From Megamonas sp. UBA1796 (GTDB lineage Bacteria > Bacillota > Negativicutes > Selenomonadales > Selenomonadaceae): a stretch of DNA of 64,000 nt. Below the pieces are notes generated by a model, which made no database searches, had not been told where the DNA came from, and saw nothing but the letters and a program-made list of their open reading frames with translations. The stretch covers positions 73,666 to 137,665 of the forward strand of contig DCFU01000043.1 of the NCBI GenBank assembly GCA_002319795.1, in the 5' to 3' direction. Position 1 is the first letter of the stretch. Every line of letters begins with the position of its first letter. Made by a program: the position numbers and the translations under genes. This document shows, in pieces, positions 34,288-43,284 of the stretch.

Positions 34288-35574
34288 TTGCGTATTAAAG
34301 TTTTTAAGGCCGCGACTTTAAAGGATGCAATTGCACAGGTCAAAGATGAGCTTGGCGTAGACGCAGTTATACTGCATACAAAAAAATATCGCAAAGGTGG
34401 TTTTTTAGGATATAAGAGCAAGGAGATTGTGGAAGTCACCGCTGCTGTTGAAGATGCGGGCATGAGACTTGCGGGGGCAAAGCCGGCACAGCAGATTCCG
34501 GTGAAAAAGCCCGTACTTCCCAAAAAAGTTTTGGCGCAGTATAAGACTGCGGGGACGGAACAGGTGATTCCTGCCATAAAGATTGCTAAAGAAATTGCGG
34601 TGCCGGCAAAAGAAACTTTTGTACCGGTGACATCGGATTTTTCAAAATCCAGGATAATACGAGCCGATGAAGGAGTACGGCAAGAGTTGCCAGCCTTACG
34701 ACAGGATGATAAACAAGAAGAAAAAATCCATCAGTTAGAGAATGAGCTTGCGCAGATGAAAGAAATTATTCAGCAGGTCATGCATAAAGAAAATGTTGAC
34801 CCGGAAAGAATTTCTTTGCAAACGGCTTTAAAAGAGCAGGAAATTGATGATTCTATCCTGCAGGACATGTCTCGTTATATGTCGGCAGAAGATATTCTGG
34901 CGAGTAAAGATTCAGAACAGGCTGTTAAGGCTTTGTCGGGATATCTGCCGCGCGTAATCCGAATGGCTGGCGGAGTTGTCCTCAAGGATGATAAAGCTAA
35001 GATCGTTGCTTTGATTGGTACCACAGGCGTCGGTAAGACTACAACACTTGCCAAGATTGCTGCCAGATTTGTTTTGGAACAGGGAATCAGCGCAGCACTT
35101 ATTACTGCAGATACATACCGTATTTCTGCGGTTGAACAACTTAAAACATATTCAGATATCATCGGCTTGCCTTTGGAAATTGTCTATTCTCCGGCTGAGC
35201 TCAGGGCTGCTATACAAAAGCATCGTAATAAGCAGCTTGTTCTTATTGATACTGCTGGCCGAAGCCAATATAATGAATATCAAATGAAAGAATTAAAGGA
35301 TTTTCTTGATGTGGAGCCTTCTATTGAGAAGCATTTGGTTATGAGTGCAACTACGAAGGAGCGGGATGCTAAGGAGATTATGGATAAATTTTCCATATGC
35401 CAGCCGGAGAGAATCTTGTTTACCAAGACGGATGAGACCAGGAGTATTGGCCTGGTGGTGAATTTGCTTTTTAAAAAGAAAATTGCTTTATCTTATTTGA
35501 CAAATGGACAGAGCGTACCAGATGATATTCTGCCGGCAAAATCAGAGCAGTTGGCAGAACTGCTGTTGAGGTAA
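34288..35574 (+). CDS. flhF: Flagellar SRP-like GTPase FlhF
   Basis: A 428-residue SRP-type GTPase that places flagella. The N-terminus opens MRIKVFKAATLKDAIAQVK, typical of FlhF, followed by a variable charged region and a helical N domain. The G domain has P-loop GTTGVGKT at 244-251, DTYRISAVEQLKTYSDI and DTAGRSQYN, then TKTDETRSIG. It starts with TTG behind GGTGGTGAAG and is paired with flhG. Confidence 0.95.
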   Translation: MRIKVFKAATLKDAIAQVKDELGVDAVILHTKKYRKGGFLGYKSKEIVEVTAAVEDAGMRLAGAKPAQQIPVKKPVLPKKVLAQYKTAGTEQVIPAIKIAKEIAVPAKETFVPVTSDFSKSRIIRADEGVRQELPALRQDDKQEEKIHQLENELAQMKEIIQQVMHKENVDPERISLQTALKEQEIDDSILQDMSRYMSAEDILASKDSEQAVKALSGYLPRVIRMAGGVVLKDDKAKIVALIGTTGVGKTTTLAKIAARFVLEQGISAALITADTYRISAVEQLKTYSDIIGLPLEIVYSPAELRAAIQKHRNKQLVLIDTAGRSQYNEYQMKELKDFLDVEPSIEKHLVMSATTKERDAKEIMDKFSICQPERILFTKTDETRSIGLVVNLLFKKKIALSYLTNGQSVPDDILPAKSEQLAELLLR

Positions 35575-35581
35575 AAGATAT

Positions 35582-36490
35582 ATGGAAGATCAGGCAGCAC
35601 GCCTTAGACAACTCATAGAAGATAGAACCGGCTACATCCCGCTGGCAGAATGTGAAAAAATTGAAGAAACTGATGAAAGCAAGAAATCGTCAGCACGTAT
35701 CATTGCTGTGACAAGCGGCAAAGGTGGTGTGGGAAAAACAAATTTTGCCGTAAATCTGGCGATTGCGCTTAGCAAGGCAGGGAAGCGTGTCATTCTTATT
35801 GATGCGGACTTGGGAATGGCAAATGTAGACGTTATGCTGGGAACCGTTTCTAAGTACAATTTAAGTAATCTTTGTCAGGATGAAGTGTCATTGCATGATG
35901 TTTTATTGCGGGGACCCTATGGGGTGAATTATATTTCTGGTGGTTCAGGCATTGAACATGCAGCAGATTTTTCTGTTCCGGAACGTCAGCGTCTTATGCA
36001 GAAACTTGTTCAATGTGAGGATTTAGCGGATATCATACTTATAGATACAGGGGCCGGAATTGGCAAGAATGTACTGGATTTTATTTTAGCGGCGGATGAG
36101 GTAATATTACTGACTACACCAGAACCAACCTCACTTACAGATGCCTATGCTGTCATGAAGGCTTATAGTATATATGCACCAAATAAAAATATGAAACTGG
36201 TGGTTAACCGTGTTTATGATGAGCTTGACAGCCGGGACGTTGTGGCGAAGCTTCGGCGTACCTCAGAAAGATTCCTGAAGATGACTGTGGAATGTCTGGG
36301 ATATATTTATGAGGATAGAAGCGTGATGAATGCGGTGAGAAAGCAGGTTCCGTTTCTTATTTCGTATCCGGATGCAGCTGCAGCAAAATGTATAATGGCG
36401 ATTGCTAATAACTTGCTTTATGGCGGTCAGGTTAAGATTAAGAGAGGCTGGAAGGTTTTTTTACAACATTTTTTGGATTTTTCGAGGTAA
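35582..36490 (+). CDS. flhG: Flagellar number regulator FlhG (MinD-like ATPase)
   Basis: A 302-residue ParA/MinD ATPase that stimulates FlhF and limits flagellar number. An N-terminal DQAARLRQL segment, typical of the FlhF-activating helix, precedes the deviant Walker A SGKGGVGKT (45-53). ILIDADLGMANVDVMLG and ILIDTGAGIG follow. A C-terminal helix could serve as membrane-targeting sequence. Next to flhF, as usual. Confidence 0.94.
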   Translation: MEDQAARLRQLIEDRTGYIPLAECEKIEETDESKKSSARIIAVTSGKGGVGKTNFAVNLAIALSKAGKRVILIDADLGMANVDVMLGTVSKYNLSNLCQDEVSLHDVLLRGPYGVNYISGGSGIEHAADFSVPERQRLMQKLVQCEDLADIILIDTGAGIGKNVLDFILAADEVILLTTPEPTSLTDAYAVMKAYSIYAPNKNMKLVVNRVYDELDSRDVVAKLRRTSERFLKMTVECLGYIYEDRSVMNAVRKQVPFLISYPDAAAAKCIMAIANNLLYGGQVKIKRGWKVFLQHFLDFSR

Positions 36491-36507
36491 TTTGGAGGAA
36501 CTGACGC

Positions 36508-37179
36508 ATGGTAGGCGAAATTATAAAAGCAGAGAAAGTCTTAAAAATAGGACAGCGTATAGAATTTGAGGCCGGGGAAGGGCACAAATGGTATACAAGC
36601 CGTATTGAAGATATATCATCTGACAGATTGGCTGTGGCGATGCCTATGGATGAGAAACGGCGGCCCGTGATTCCCATACAAGGAAGTAAAACGTATTGCC
36701 GGGTTATAGGCGATCATTGCATGTATCGGTTTTTTGCAGTTTACGAGGATAAGGCTGCGATACCAATTCCGGTTTGGTACATCAGAAAACCGGATGTGGT
36801 AGAGCGTTGGCAGCGGCGCCAGTTTGTGCGTGTGAGAACGAGTCTGGCGATACAGGTGCAGATCATCAATGATGAAGGGCAGCTGGACCCTCCGGCAGAG
36901 ACTACGACAATAGATATCAGCGGTAATGGCTTATGCTTTGTTTATCATGAATCAGTATGTGTTGGCTCTAAGGTGGCAATAGAAATAAGAGGTTTGCCTG
37001 ATATAGGGAATGTACAGATTATGACAACAGCCGTTAAATGTATATCTTTAGAAGTGCCTGCTGGTCGAATTTATCATGTGGGTGTACAATTTGATAATCT
37101 GACAAGGACTATACAAACGAAACTAGTGCATTTTATATTTGATTTGCAGAGGAAAAACCTGATGAAAAGCATAGAATGA
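36508..37179 (+). CDS. PilZ-domain flagellar brake protein (YcgR type)
   Basis: A 223-residue protein with an N-terminal YcgR-like domain (about 1-95) and a C-terminal PilZ domain (about 100-215). Both c-di-GMP-binding motifs are intact: RRQFVR at 103-108 (RxxxR) and DISGNG at 136-141 (DxSxxG). It should bind c-di-GMP and slow or stop the motor, as YpfA/MotI or YcgR do. Its place between flhG and cheB is common in Firmicutes. Confidence 0.9.
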   Translation: MVGEIIKAEKVLKIGQRIEFEAGEGHKWYTSRIEDISSDRLAVAMPMDEKRRPVIPIQGSKTYCRVIGDHCMYRFFAVYEDKAAIPIPVWYIRKPDVVERWQRRQFVRVRTSLAIQVQIINDEGQLDPPAETTTIDISGNGLCFVYHESVCVGSKVAIEIRGLPDIGNVQIMTTAVKCISLEVPAGRIYHVGVQFDNLTRTIQTKLVHFIFDLQRKNLMKSIE

Positions 37180-37200
37180 TTATTTCATGGAGGTGGAAAA

Positions 37201-38355
37201 ATGATTCGCGTATTGATAGCAGATGATTCGGCTTTTATGAGAATGGTATTATCAAATTTGTTCACCACGCAGTCTGATTTTGAAGTTGTCGGTACGGCTA
37301 TCAATGGCAAGGATGCGGTTGAAAAAACCATGCGCTTGAAACCGGATTTATTGACGATGGATGTCAATATGCCGGTAATGGATGGGTTGATGGCTTTGGA
37401 GATTATTATGAAAGAAGCTCCTTTGCCAGTTGTCATGCTAAGTAGTGTAACAAAGGAAGGTGCAGATGCGACAGTGCGAGCACTTGAACTGGGGGCAGTT
37501 GATTTTATCAGTAAAACAGGTGGTGCTATATCCAGAATTGATGATATTGAGGCGGAAATTCTGGAGAAGTGCCATATAGCAGCGGGTGCTAATATTGCTT
37601 TAAAAAAATCTTATGTTCCAGATAATCAAAAAAAAGAAACTCTTGTGTCCAGTCAGGCAGCAGGTCCAACGGCTTACAAACGGATACAGCTGCCAGAGCG
37701 CAGGAGTTATCCGCAGGAAACAACGGTTGTACCCTTTAAACCAGTCATAAAACGTGTACCATTGCCAAGCCAGTATATGGGAGACGGCAGAAAGCTTGTA
37801 GCGATTGGGACTTCTACAGGAGGGCCAAAGGCTTTGCAGAACTTAATTATGAAGCTGCCTAAGAATTTGCCCTGTGGTGTGGTTATAGTACAGCATATGC
37901 CAGCTGGATTCACCAAATCATTGGCAGAAAGATTAGATACAATATCGGAAATATCCGTGAAAGAAGCGGAGAATCATGATATTATAGAAGCAGGACATGT
38001 TTATATAGCGCCGGGAGATTATCATATGACGGTTGAAGGGGCGGGCGGTCTTCGCAGGATTGCGCTGAACCAGGAGCCGCCACTTGCGAATCACCGGCCG
38101 GCTGTAGATGTTTTGTTCAATTCTGTCGTACAGTTTGGCAGGGATGTGGTTTCGGTCATACTGACTGGTATGGGAAGTGATGGTTCAGCCGGAATGAAGA
38201 AGATAAAAAATGCTGGTGGCTATATCATAGCGGAGGATGCATCCACGGCTGTAGTGTATGGAATGCCGAAAGCCGTTGCAGATATGGGAATCGCTGATGA
38301 AATATTACCTTTGCAGAATATAGCACATGCTATTGTAGCTGCAGTACAAAAATAA
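37201..38355 (+). CDS. cheB: Protein-glutamate methylesterase/deamidase CheB
   Basis: A 384-residue two-domain adaptation enzyme. The receiver domain (1-125) has Asp54 in LTMDVNMPVMDG; the methylesterase domain (about 195-384) has the Ser of GTSTGGPKAL, the His of QHMPAGFTKSLAERL and the Asp of TGMGSDGSAGM. A linker of about 65 residues separates them. The partner methyltransferase gene cheR is not in the window. Confidence 0.95.
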   Translation: MIRVLIADDSAFMRMVLSNLFTTQSDFEVVGTAINGKDAVEKTMRLKPDLLTMDVNMPVMDGLMALEIIMKEAPLPVVMLSSVTKEGADATVRALELGAVDFISKTGGAISRIDDIEAEILEKCHIAAGANIALKKSYVPDNQKKETLVSSQAAGPTAYKRIQLPERRSYPQETTVVPFKPVIKRVPLPSQYMGDGRKLVAIGTSTGGPKALQNLIMKLPKNLPCGVVIVQHMPAGFTKSLAERLDTISEISVKEAENHDIIEAGHVYIAPGDYHMTVEGAGGLRRIALNQEPPLANHRPAVDVLFNSVVQFGRDVVSVILTGMGSDGSAGMKKIKNAGGYIIAEDASTAVVYGMPKAVADMGIADEILPLQNIAHAIVAAVQK

Positions 38356-38374
38356 GAAAACAGGGGGAATAAAA

Positions 38375-40408
38375 ATGGACACAAATCAGTATATGGAAAT
38401 GTTTTTGGAAGAATCACGGGAACATTTGCAGTCGCTGAATGACGGCCTTCTTGCTTTGGAGAATAACCCAGAAGATTTGTCTGTTGTAAATGAGATTTTT
38501 CGAAATGCGCATACACTCAAGGGAATGTCGGCAACTATGGGATATAACAGAATTGCTGAACTCACACATGAGATGGAGAATGTGCTCGACTTACTTCGTA
38601 AAGAACAATTGAAAATGAATGAGACTATCATAGATATTCTGTTCAAATGTGTGGATTCTTTGGAGCAAATGATTGAGAATGTCGGTAACGGCGATGCTGA
38701 GGATCTGGTGGATGTATCAGAACTCGTCCGCCAGCTCAATGCGATTTCCAGTGGAAATCCTGTGGCGGATAAGTCGGCAGCGGAGACTCCTCCTGCTACT
38801 GCCGGACCAGGCAACACGATTGTATTGACAGATACAGACCGCAGTGTGATTGAAAAGGCACAGCTTAGCGGTCTTCAGGCAATGCATATCAAGGTTAGGC
38901 TGGCCGATTCATGCTTATTGAAATCAGCCAGAGCGTATATGGTTATGAATGCTTTGGATGAATTAGGTGATGCGGTGAAAGCAGCACCTCCTGTAGAAGA
39001 TTTGGAGCAGGAGAAATTTGAGCGTTCTTTTGAGGTTATCCTGCTTACGGCTGTTGAGGAAAAAGTAGTTGAAGATGCGCTGATGTCGATTTCAGAGATA
39101 GATCAGGTTGAAATCGAGGTTCTAGAGAAGAAAGAGCATAAAGAAACTCCTGCGGCGAAAAAAGAATCCATGCATGCACCGGAAGCAATAAGTAAGAATG
39201 TTTCGGAGGCACCTAAGAAACAAGCGGCGAATAGTGCGAATCATGAGAAGAAAATACATGCGGGCCAATCTGTGCGTGTGGATATTGAAAAACTTGATAC
39301 GTTGATGAATCTTATGGGAGAACTTGTAATCAACAAAGTGCGCCTTGAACAGATAGGTACTACGCATCGTCTGGCGGATCTTACTGAAACGCTGGAACAG
39401 ATGGACCGTGTAACTACTGATTTGCAGTCTGTTGTCATGAAGGTAAGGATGGTGCCGGTTGGACAGGTATTCAATCGTTTTCCTCGTATGATACGTGATC
39501 TTGCCAAGGAACTTGATAAGGAAATTAATCTGACTATCGAAGGTGAAGAGACAGAACTCGACCGTACTGTTATTGATGAAATTGGCGATCCGCTTATGCA
39601 TTTACTGAGGAATTCTTTGGACCATGGCGTTGAGCATCCAAAGGATCGTGAGGCAAAGGGAAAGCCGAGAACCGGTGAGGTTGGGCTTATCGCGCGCCAT
39701 GAGGGAAATAATGTCGTTATTATGGTTACCGATGATGGTAACGGTATCAATGCAGATGTTATCCGCAAAAAGGCTGTTGAGAAAGGAATGATTTCTCAGG
39801 AGGAAGCCGATAATATGGACGACGGGGATGCAGTACGCTTGGTTTTCCTGCCGGGCTTTTCAACAGCAGACGAAATCACGGATGTTTCTGGCCGTGGTGT
39901 TGGTATGGATGTTGTCCGCAGTAAGATTGAGTCCTTAGGCGGCCATGTCGATGTTGAAACGAAAATTGATGAAGGCAGTGTTTTTAAAATCAAGCTGCCG
40001 CTTACTCTCGCAATTATCCAGGCACTTTTAGTGAAGGTACAGGAAGAGATGTACGCAATTCCTTTGGGCTCTATTGATAGTACAATCAATATTACTTTAG
40101 ATGACATAAAGACGGTTCAGAATAAGGAAGTTATTGTATTGCGCGGACAGATTATCCCAATCATCCGGCTGGGTGATGTATTAAATGTGCCGAAGGTTGA
40201 TAAGGCAGAGAATGAGGATATTTTTGTTGTTATTGTTCATTTAGGGGACCGTAAGGCGGGAATCGTTGTTGATAATCTTATTGGACAGCAGGAAATCGTT
40301 ATTAAGACGCTTGGTAAGCTTTTGGTCGGACTCAAGATCATTTCTGGTGCGACTGTTCTTGGTGATGGCCGCGTTGCTTTGATTTTGGATGTTGGCGCAT
40401 TGATGTAA
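38375..40408 (+). CDS. cheA: Chemotaxis histidine kinase CheA
   Basis: A 677-residue kinase. P1/HPt domain has phosphoryl-accepting His46 in RNAHTLKGMSATMGY; a P2-like region and a Lys/Glu/Ala-rich linker follow (to about 295); P3 dimerisation begins VRVDIEKLDTLMNLMGELVI; the kinase domain has HLLRNSLDHGVE (N box), VTDDGNGIN and GRGVGMDVVRSKI; the CheW-like P5 domain ends the protein. Confidence 0.96.
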   Translation: MDTNQYMEMFLEESREHLQSLNDGLLALENNPEDLSVVNEIFRNAHTLKGMSATMGYNRIAELTHEMENVLDLLRKEQLKMNETIIDILFKCVDSLEQMIENVGNGDAEDLVDVSELVRQLNAISSGNPVADKSAAETPPATAGPGNTIVLTDTDRSVIEKAQLSGLQAMHIKVRLADSCLLKSARAYMVMNALDELGDAVKAAPPVEDLEQEKFERSFEVILLTAVEEKVVEDALMSISEIDQVEIEVLEKKEHKETPAAKKESMHAPEAISKNVSEAPKKQAANSANHEKKIHAGQSVRVDIEKLDTLMNLMGELVINKVRLEQIGTTHRLADLTETLEQMDRVTTDLQSVVMKVRMVPVGQVFNRFPRMIRDLAKELDKEINLTIEGEETELDRTVIDEIGDPLMHLLRNSLDHGVEHPKDREAKGKPRTGEVGLIARHEGNNVVIMVTDDGNGINADVIRKKAVEKGMISQEEADNMDDGDAVRLVFLPGFSTADEITDVSGRGVGMDVVRSKIESLGGHVDVETKIDEGSVFKIKLPLTLAIIQALLVKVQEEMYAIPLGSIDSTINITLDDIKTVQNKEVIVLRGQIIPIIRLGDVLNVPKVDKAENEDIFVVIVHLGDRKAGIVVDNLIGQQEIVIKTLGKLLVGLKIISGATVLGDGRVALILDVGALM

Positions 40409-40425
40409 TAAAGGAGGCGGCTAAA

Positions 40426-40893
40426 ATGGCAAAAGTTGAAAAAGGCAATGGTATAAATGAGGAAGTCCAGGTAGTTGCATTTAAGCTTAGAAAAGAAGAA
40501 TATGGTTTTAATATTCTTAGCGTACAGGAAATTAAGGGATTAACGGATATTACACGTGTACCTTTTACTCCGGATTTTATTAAGGGAGTCATCAATCTTC
40601 GCGGCAGTGTGCTTCCAGTCATTGATTTGAAGAAGCGTCTTGGGCTCCAGGATACTTCGTATACGGAGAGTACGCGTATTGTTGTTGTAAAGATTGACGA
40701 TATCTCGGTTGGCATGATTGTCGATGCAGTTACTGAGGTGTTGAGTATTGATGCCAGCCATATTGATACGGCTAAATCTGTGAGTGATAATGAGAGTACC
40801 CGCTTTATTAATGGGATAGGTAATATTGACGCTCGATTGATTATTATGCTTAATATTGACGAGATTGTCGGAGCCCCTGGGGAATCAAAATAA
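40426..40893 (+). CDS. cheW: Chemotaxis coupling protein CheW
   Basis: A 155-residue adaptor linking receptors to CheA. Motifs: VVAFKLRKEEYGFNILSVQE, ITRVPFTPDFIKGVINLRGS and VLPVIDLKKRLGL are the standard CheW core. It follows cheA by 17 bases with a strong AAAGGAGGCGG ribosome site. Confidence 0.96.
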   Translation: MAKVEKGNGINEEVQVVAFKLRKEEYGFNILSVQEIKGLTDITRVPFTPDFIKGVINLRGSVLPVIDLKKRLGLQDTSYTESTRIVVVKIDDISVGMIVDAVTEVLSIDASHIDTAKSVSDNESTRFINGIGNIDARLIIMLNIDEIVGAPGESK

Positions 40894-40915
40894 TCAGGAA
40901 TGAGAGGGTGTCGGT

Positions 40916-41533
40916 ATGTCAGATGAGGTTTTAGAATTATCTGCAACACAGATGGATGCACTTAAGGAAATTGGAAATGTGGGAGCAGGAAATTCAGCAA
41001 CCGCACTTTCACAAATTATTGATCGTAAGATAGAAATGAATGTGCCAGAGGTATCCATTGTGCCATTAGGTGATGTCCCAGACCTTGTTGGCGGACCAGA
41101 TGCAATGGTTGTGGGTGTATTCCTGCGGGTATATGGTGAAGCCCCGGGGAATATCCTGTTTCTTTTGCCAAAGGAAAGTGCTTTTTATCTGGTGGATACA
41201 CTTATGGGAAAATCGCATGGTGATACAAAGAATCTGGATTTCATGGATGAGTCAGCACTTATGGAGATAGGGAATATTCTTGCCGGGGCCTATCTGAACG
41301 CATTGTTCAATTTCACAAAACTGACGTTATTGCCATCTATTCCTGCACTTGCCGTGGATATGGCTGGTGCGATTTTGAGTGTGGTATTGGTACAGCTTGG
41401 ACAAATGGGAGATCATGCACTCGTTATCGAAACTGAGTTTTTGGCGGAGGAAGATGGTATCAGGGGGCATTTCTTCCTTGTTCCTGATCCGGGCTCGTTG
41501 GATACAATTTTGTCAGCGGTGGGAGTTGAATAA
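40916..41533 (+). CDS. cheC: CheY-P phosphatase CheC
   Basis: A 205-residue protein with the two CheC phosphatase motifs: LKEIGNVGAGNSATALSQ and LMEIGNILAGAYLNALF, each with the Glu-x-x-Asn pair. In Bacillus CheC is activated by CheD, encoded next. Stop codon is one base before the ATG of cheD. Confidence 0.95.
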   Translation: MSDEVLELSATQMDALKEIGNVGAGNSATALSQIIDRKIEMNVPEVSIVPLGDVPDLVGGPDAMVVGVFLRVYGEAPGNILFLLPKESAFYLVDTLMGKSHGDTKNLDFMDESALMEIGNILAGAYLNALFNFTKLTLLPSIPALAVDMAGAILSVVLVQLGQMGDHALVIETEFLAEEDGIRGHFFLVPDPGSLDTILSAVGVE

Positions 41534-41534
41534 T

Positions 41535-42020
41535 ATGCCAGAACTCATTAGGGTAGGTATGGCTGATTATAAGGTTAGTCGTGGGCCCGGAATAATTATA
41601 AGTTATGGATTAGGCTCCTGTATTGGAATCTCTATGTATGATCCACAGACCAAGATTGGTGGATTATTGCATATTATGCTTCCTGATAGTACGCAATCTA
41701 AGGCCAGTGAGAATCCAGCCAAATTTGCCGATACGGGCCTTCCTTTGATGTTGAAGGATATTGTGCAGCTTGGGGCCTTGCAATCCAGAGTAGTTGCTAA
41801 AATTGCTGGTGGCTCACAGATGTTTGCTTTTGCAAATGCGACAGACATTATGAGGGTAGGAGCACGCAATGCTGAAGCTGCAAAAAATATATTAAAGAAG
41901 CTCAATATAAGATTGTTGGCAGAGGACACAGGTGGAACTTATGGACGGACAGTGCAGATTGATTTGGATACAGGGGTTTATCGGGTCAAGACGATTGATA
42001 AGGGCGAGAAGGAATTATAG
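41535..42020 (+). CDS. cheD: Chemoreceptor glutamine deamidase CheD
   Basis: A 161-residue deamidase that acts on receptors and partners CheC. The catalytic Cys is in GLGSCIGISMYD and the His in GLLHIMLPDS. ATG 41535 (MPELIRVGMADYKV) has GGGAG upstream; a longer frame exists but runs through cheC. The pair cheC-cheD without cheV in the area fits a Bacillus/Thermotoga-like adaptation scheme. Confidence 0.95.
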   Translation: MPELIRVGMADYKVSRGPGIIISYGLGSCIGISMYDPQTKIGGLLHIMLPDSTQSKASENPAKFADTGLPLMLKDIVQLGALQSRVVAKIAGGSQMFAFANATDIMRVGARNAEAAKNILKKLNIRLLAEDTGGTYGRTVQIDLDTGVYRVKTIDKGEKEL

Positions 42021-42033
42021 TAGGTGAGAGGGA

Positions 42034-42453
42034 TTGTTTAAATTAGAGATGGCGCTTGGTTTTGCAATTATTGTTGCTTTAGTTGCCGGCTTTGCAGCAT
42101 TTGTCGCTGGTGCTCGCTATGGAACGATCCTTGTACGGGCACTATTTGGTTTTGTTGCATCGGGCAGCTTGGCATATGCTATGTTCTACTTACTTGATAA
42201 ATATGGGATGCCCAGCTATCTGAAAAAACATTCTATGTTGCGTAAGGAATGGGTAAGTGAAGCACAGAAAAAAGATACAATAGAGGCGCAGAGAAAAGAA
42301 AACCAGTCGGAGGAAGCTGTGGAGGACGACGTTGCTGAGGATGTGCATCCATCTGGAAAGTCTGGAGAAGCGGATGTGGAATCCAATAAGGCAGGAGCGT
42401 TTACGCCTTTGACGGCGGATGGATTAAAACATGTTTCGTCACCGCAAGACTAA
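42034..42453 (+). CDS. Membrane protein of the flagellar cluster, unknown
   Basis: A 139-residue protein not assigned to a named family. TTG 42034 follows TAGGTGAGAGGG. Two hydrophobic helices (about residues 6-28 and 33-55, the second with ARYGTILVRALFGFVASGSL across the turn) are followed by a very charged, Glu/Lys-rich cytoplasmic-type tail that looks disordered. Between cheD and fliA. It could be a spacer-type membrane factor specific to this lineage; no function is shown. Confidence 0.65.
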   Translation: MFKLEMALGFAIIVALVAGFAAFVAGARYGTILVRALFGFVASGSLAYAMFYLLDKYGMPSYLKKHSMLRKEWVSEAQKKDTIEAQRKENQSEEAVEDDVAEDVHPSGKSGEADVESNKAGAFTPLTADGLKHVSSPQD

Positions 42454-42480
42454 TAGGTATGTGGGGAGGAAATAGAACAA

Positions 42481-43236
42481 ATGAAGAATGCAGATAAGGT
42501 TTCTGTAGATATTGCTTCCCTTTGGAATACATATCAAAAGGACAAAACATCTGAGATCAGGGATCAGCTAGTTGAGCATTATTTGACACTGGTCAATATT
42601 ATTGCTGGCAGGTTGTCTATAAGTTTGCCGGCTCATGTAGATAGAGATGATCTTATCAGTAGTGGGTTCTTTGGTTTGTTGGATGCAATAGATCGGTATG
42701 ACTATACACGTGGCAACAAGTTTGAGACTTATGCAGGAGTTCGCATTCGGGGGGCTATGTTGGATTATCTTCGTTCCAAGGATTGGATATCGGTATCTTT
42801 GCGTCAGAAAATACGCAGATATGAGCAGACGGTCAGTAAATTGGAAGGGGTCTTGGGAAGGTCGGCTACGGATGGAGAAATAGCTAAGGAATTGCAGCTT
42901 TCACTTGATGAGCTACAGAACTTAATTCAGCAGCTGAATGTTGCAACTATTATTCCTTTAGAAGAGTATATACGTACGGAGTCGCCGCAGACCGGGGAAC
43001 TCGATCCGGCTGAGCATGTGGAATTTATGGAATTGCAGGATACCTTGGCGAGTGCGATTGATAAATTGCCAGAAAAAGAAAAAAAAGTAGTATCACTGTA
43101 TTATTATGAGGAATTGACACTTAAGGAAATCAGTGTCATCCTTCATTTATCGGAAGCGCGTATATGCCAATTGCATACGAAGGCGGTTTTCCGTTTGCGG
43201 GGTTATTTATCCAGGGTAAAATCGAGCCTGATTTAG
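42481..43236 (+). CDS. fliA: Flagellar/motility sigma factor FliA (sigma-D, sigma-28)
   Basis: A 251-residue sigma-28-type factor. Region 2 has HVDRDDLISSGFFGLLDAID and RYDYTRGNKFETYAGVRIRG AMLDYLR (two parts); region 4 has LPEKEKKVVSLYYYEELTLK and EISVILHLSEARICQLHTKA. It should drive late genes such as flagellin and receptors, which are not in this window. The anti-sigma gene flgM is also not here. Confidence 0.95.
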   Translation: MKNADKVSVDIASLWNTYQKDKTSEIRDQLVEHYLTLVNIIAGRLSISLPAHVDRDDLISSGFFGLLDAIDRYDYTRGNKFETYAGVRIRGAMLDYLRSKDWISVSLRQKIRRYEQTVSKLEGVLGRSATDGEIAKELQLSLDELQNLIQQLNVATIIPLEEYIRTESPQTGELDPAEHVEFMELQDTLASAIDKLPEKEKKVVSLYYYEELTLKEISVILHLSEARICQLHTKAVFRLRGYLSRVKSSLI

Positions 43237-43284
43237 ACAGGATGTCTGTCAAGGGCTAGCATAACGGCTTGAGGGGGATGTGTC

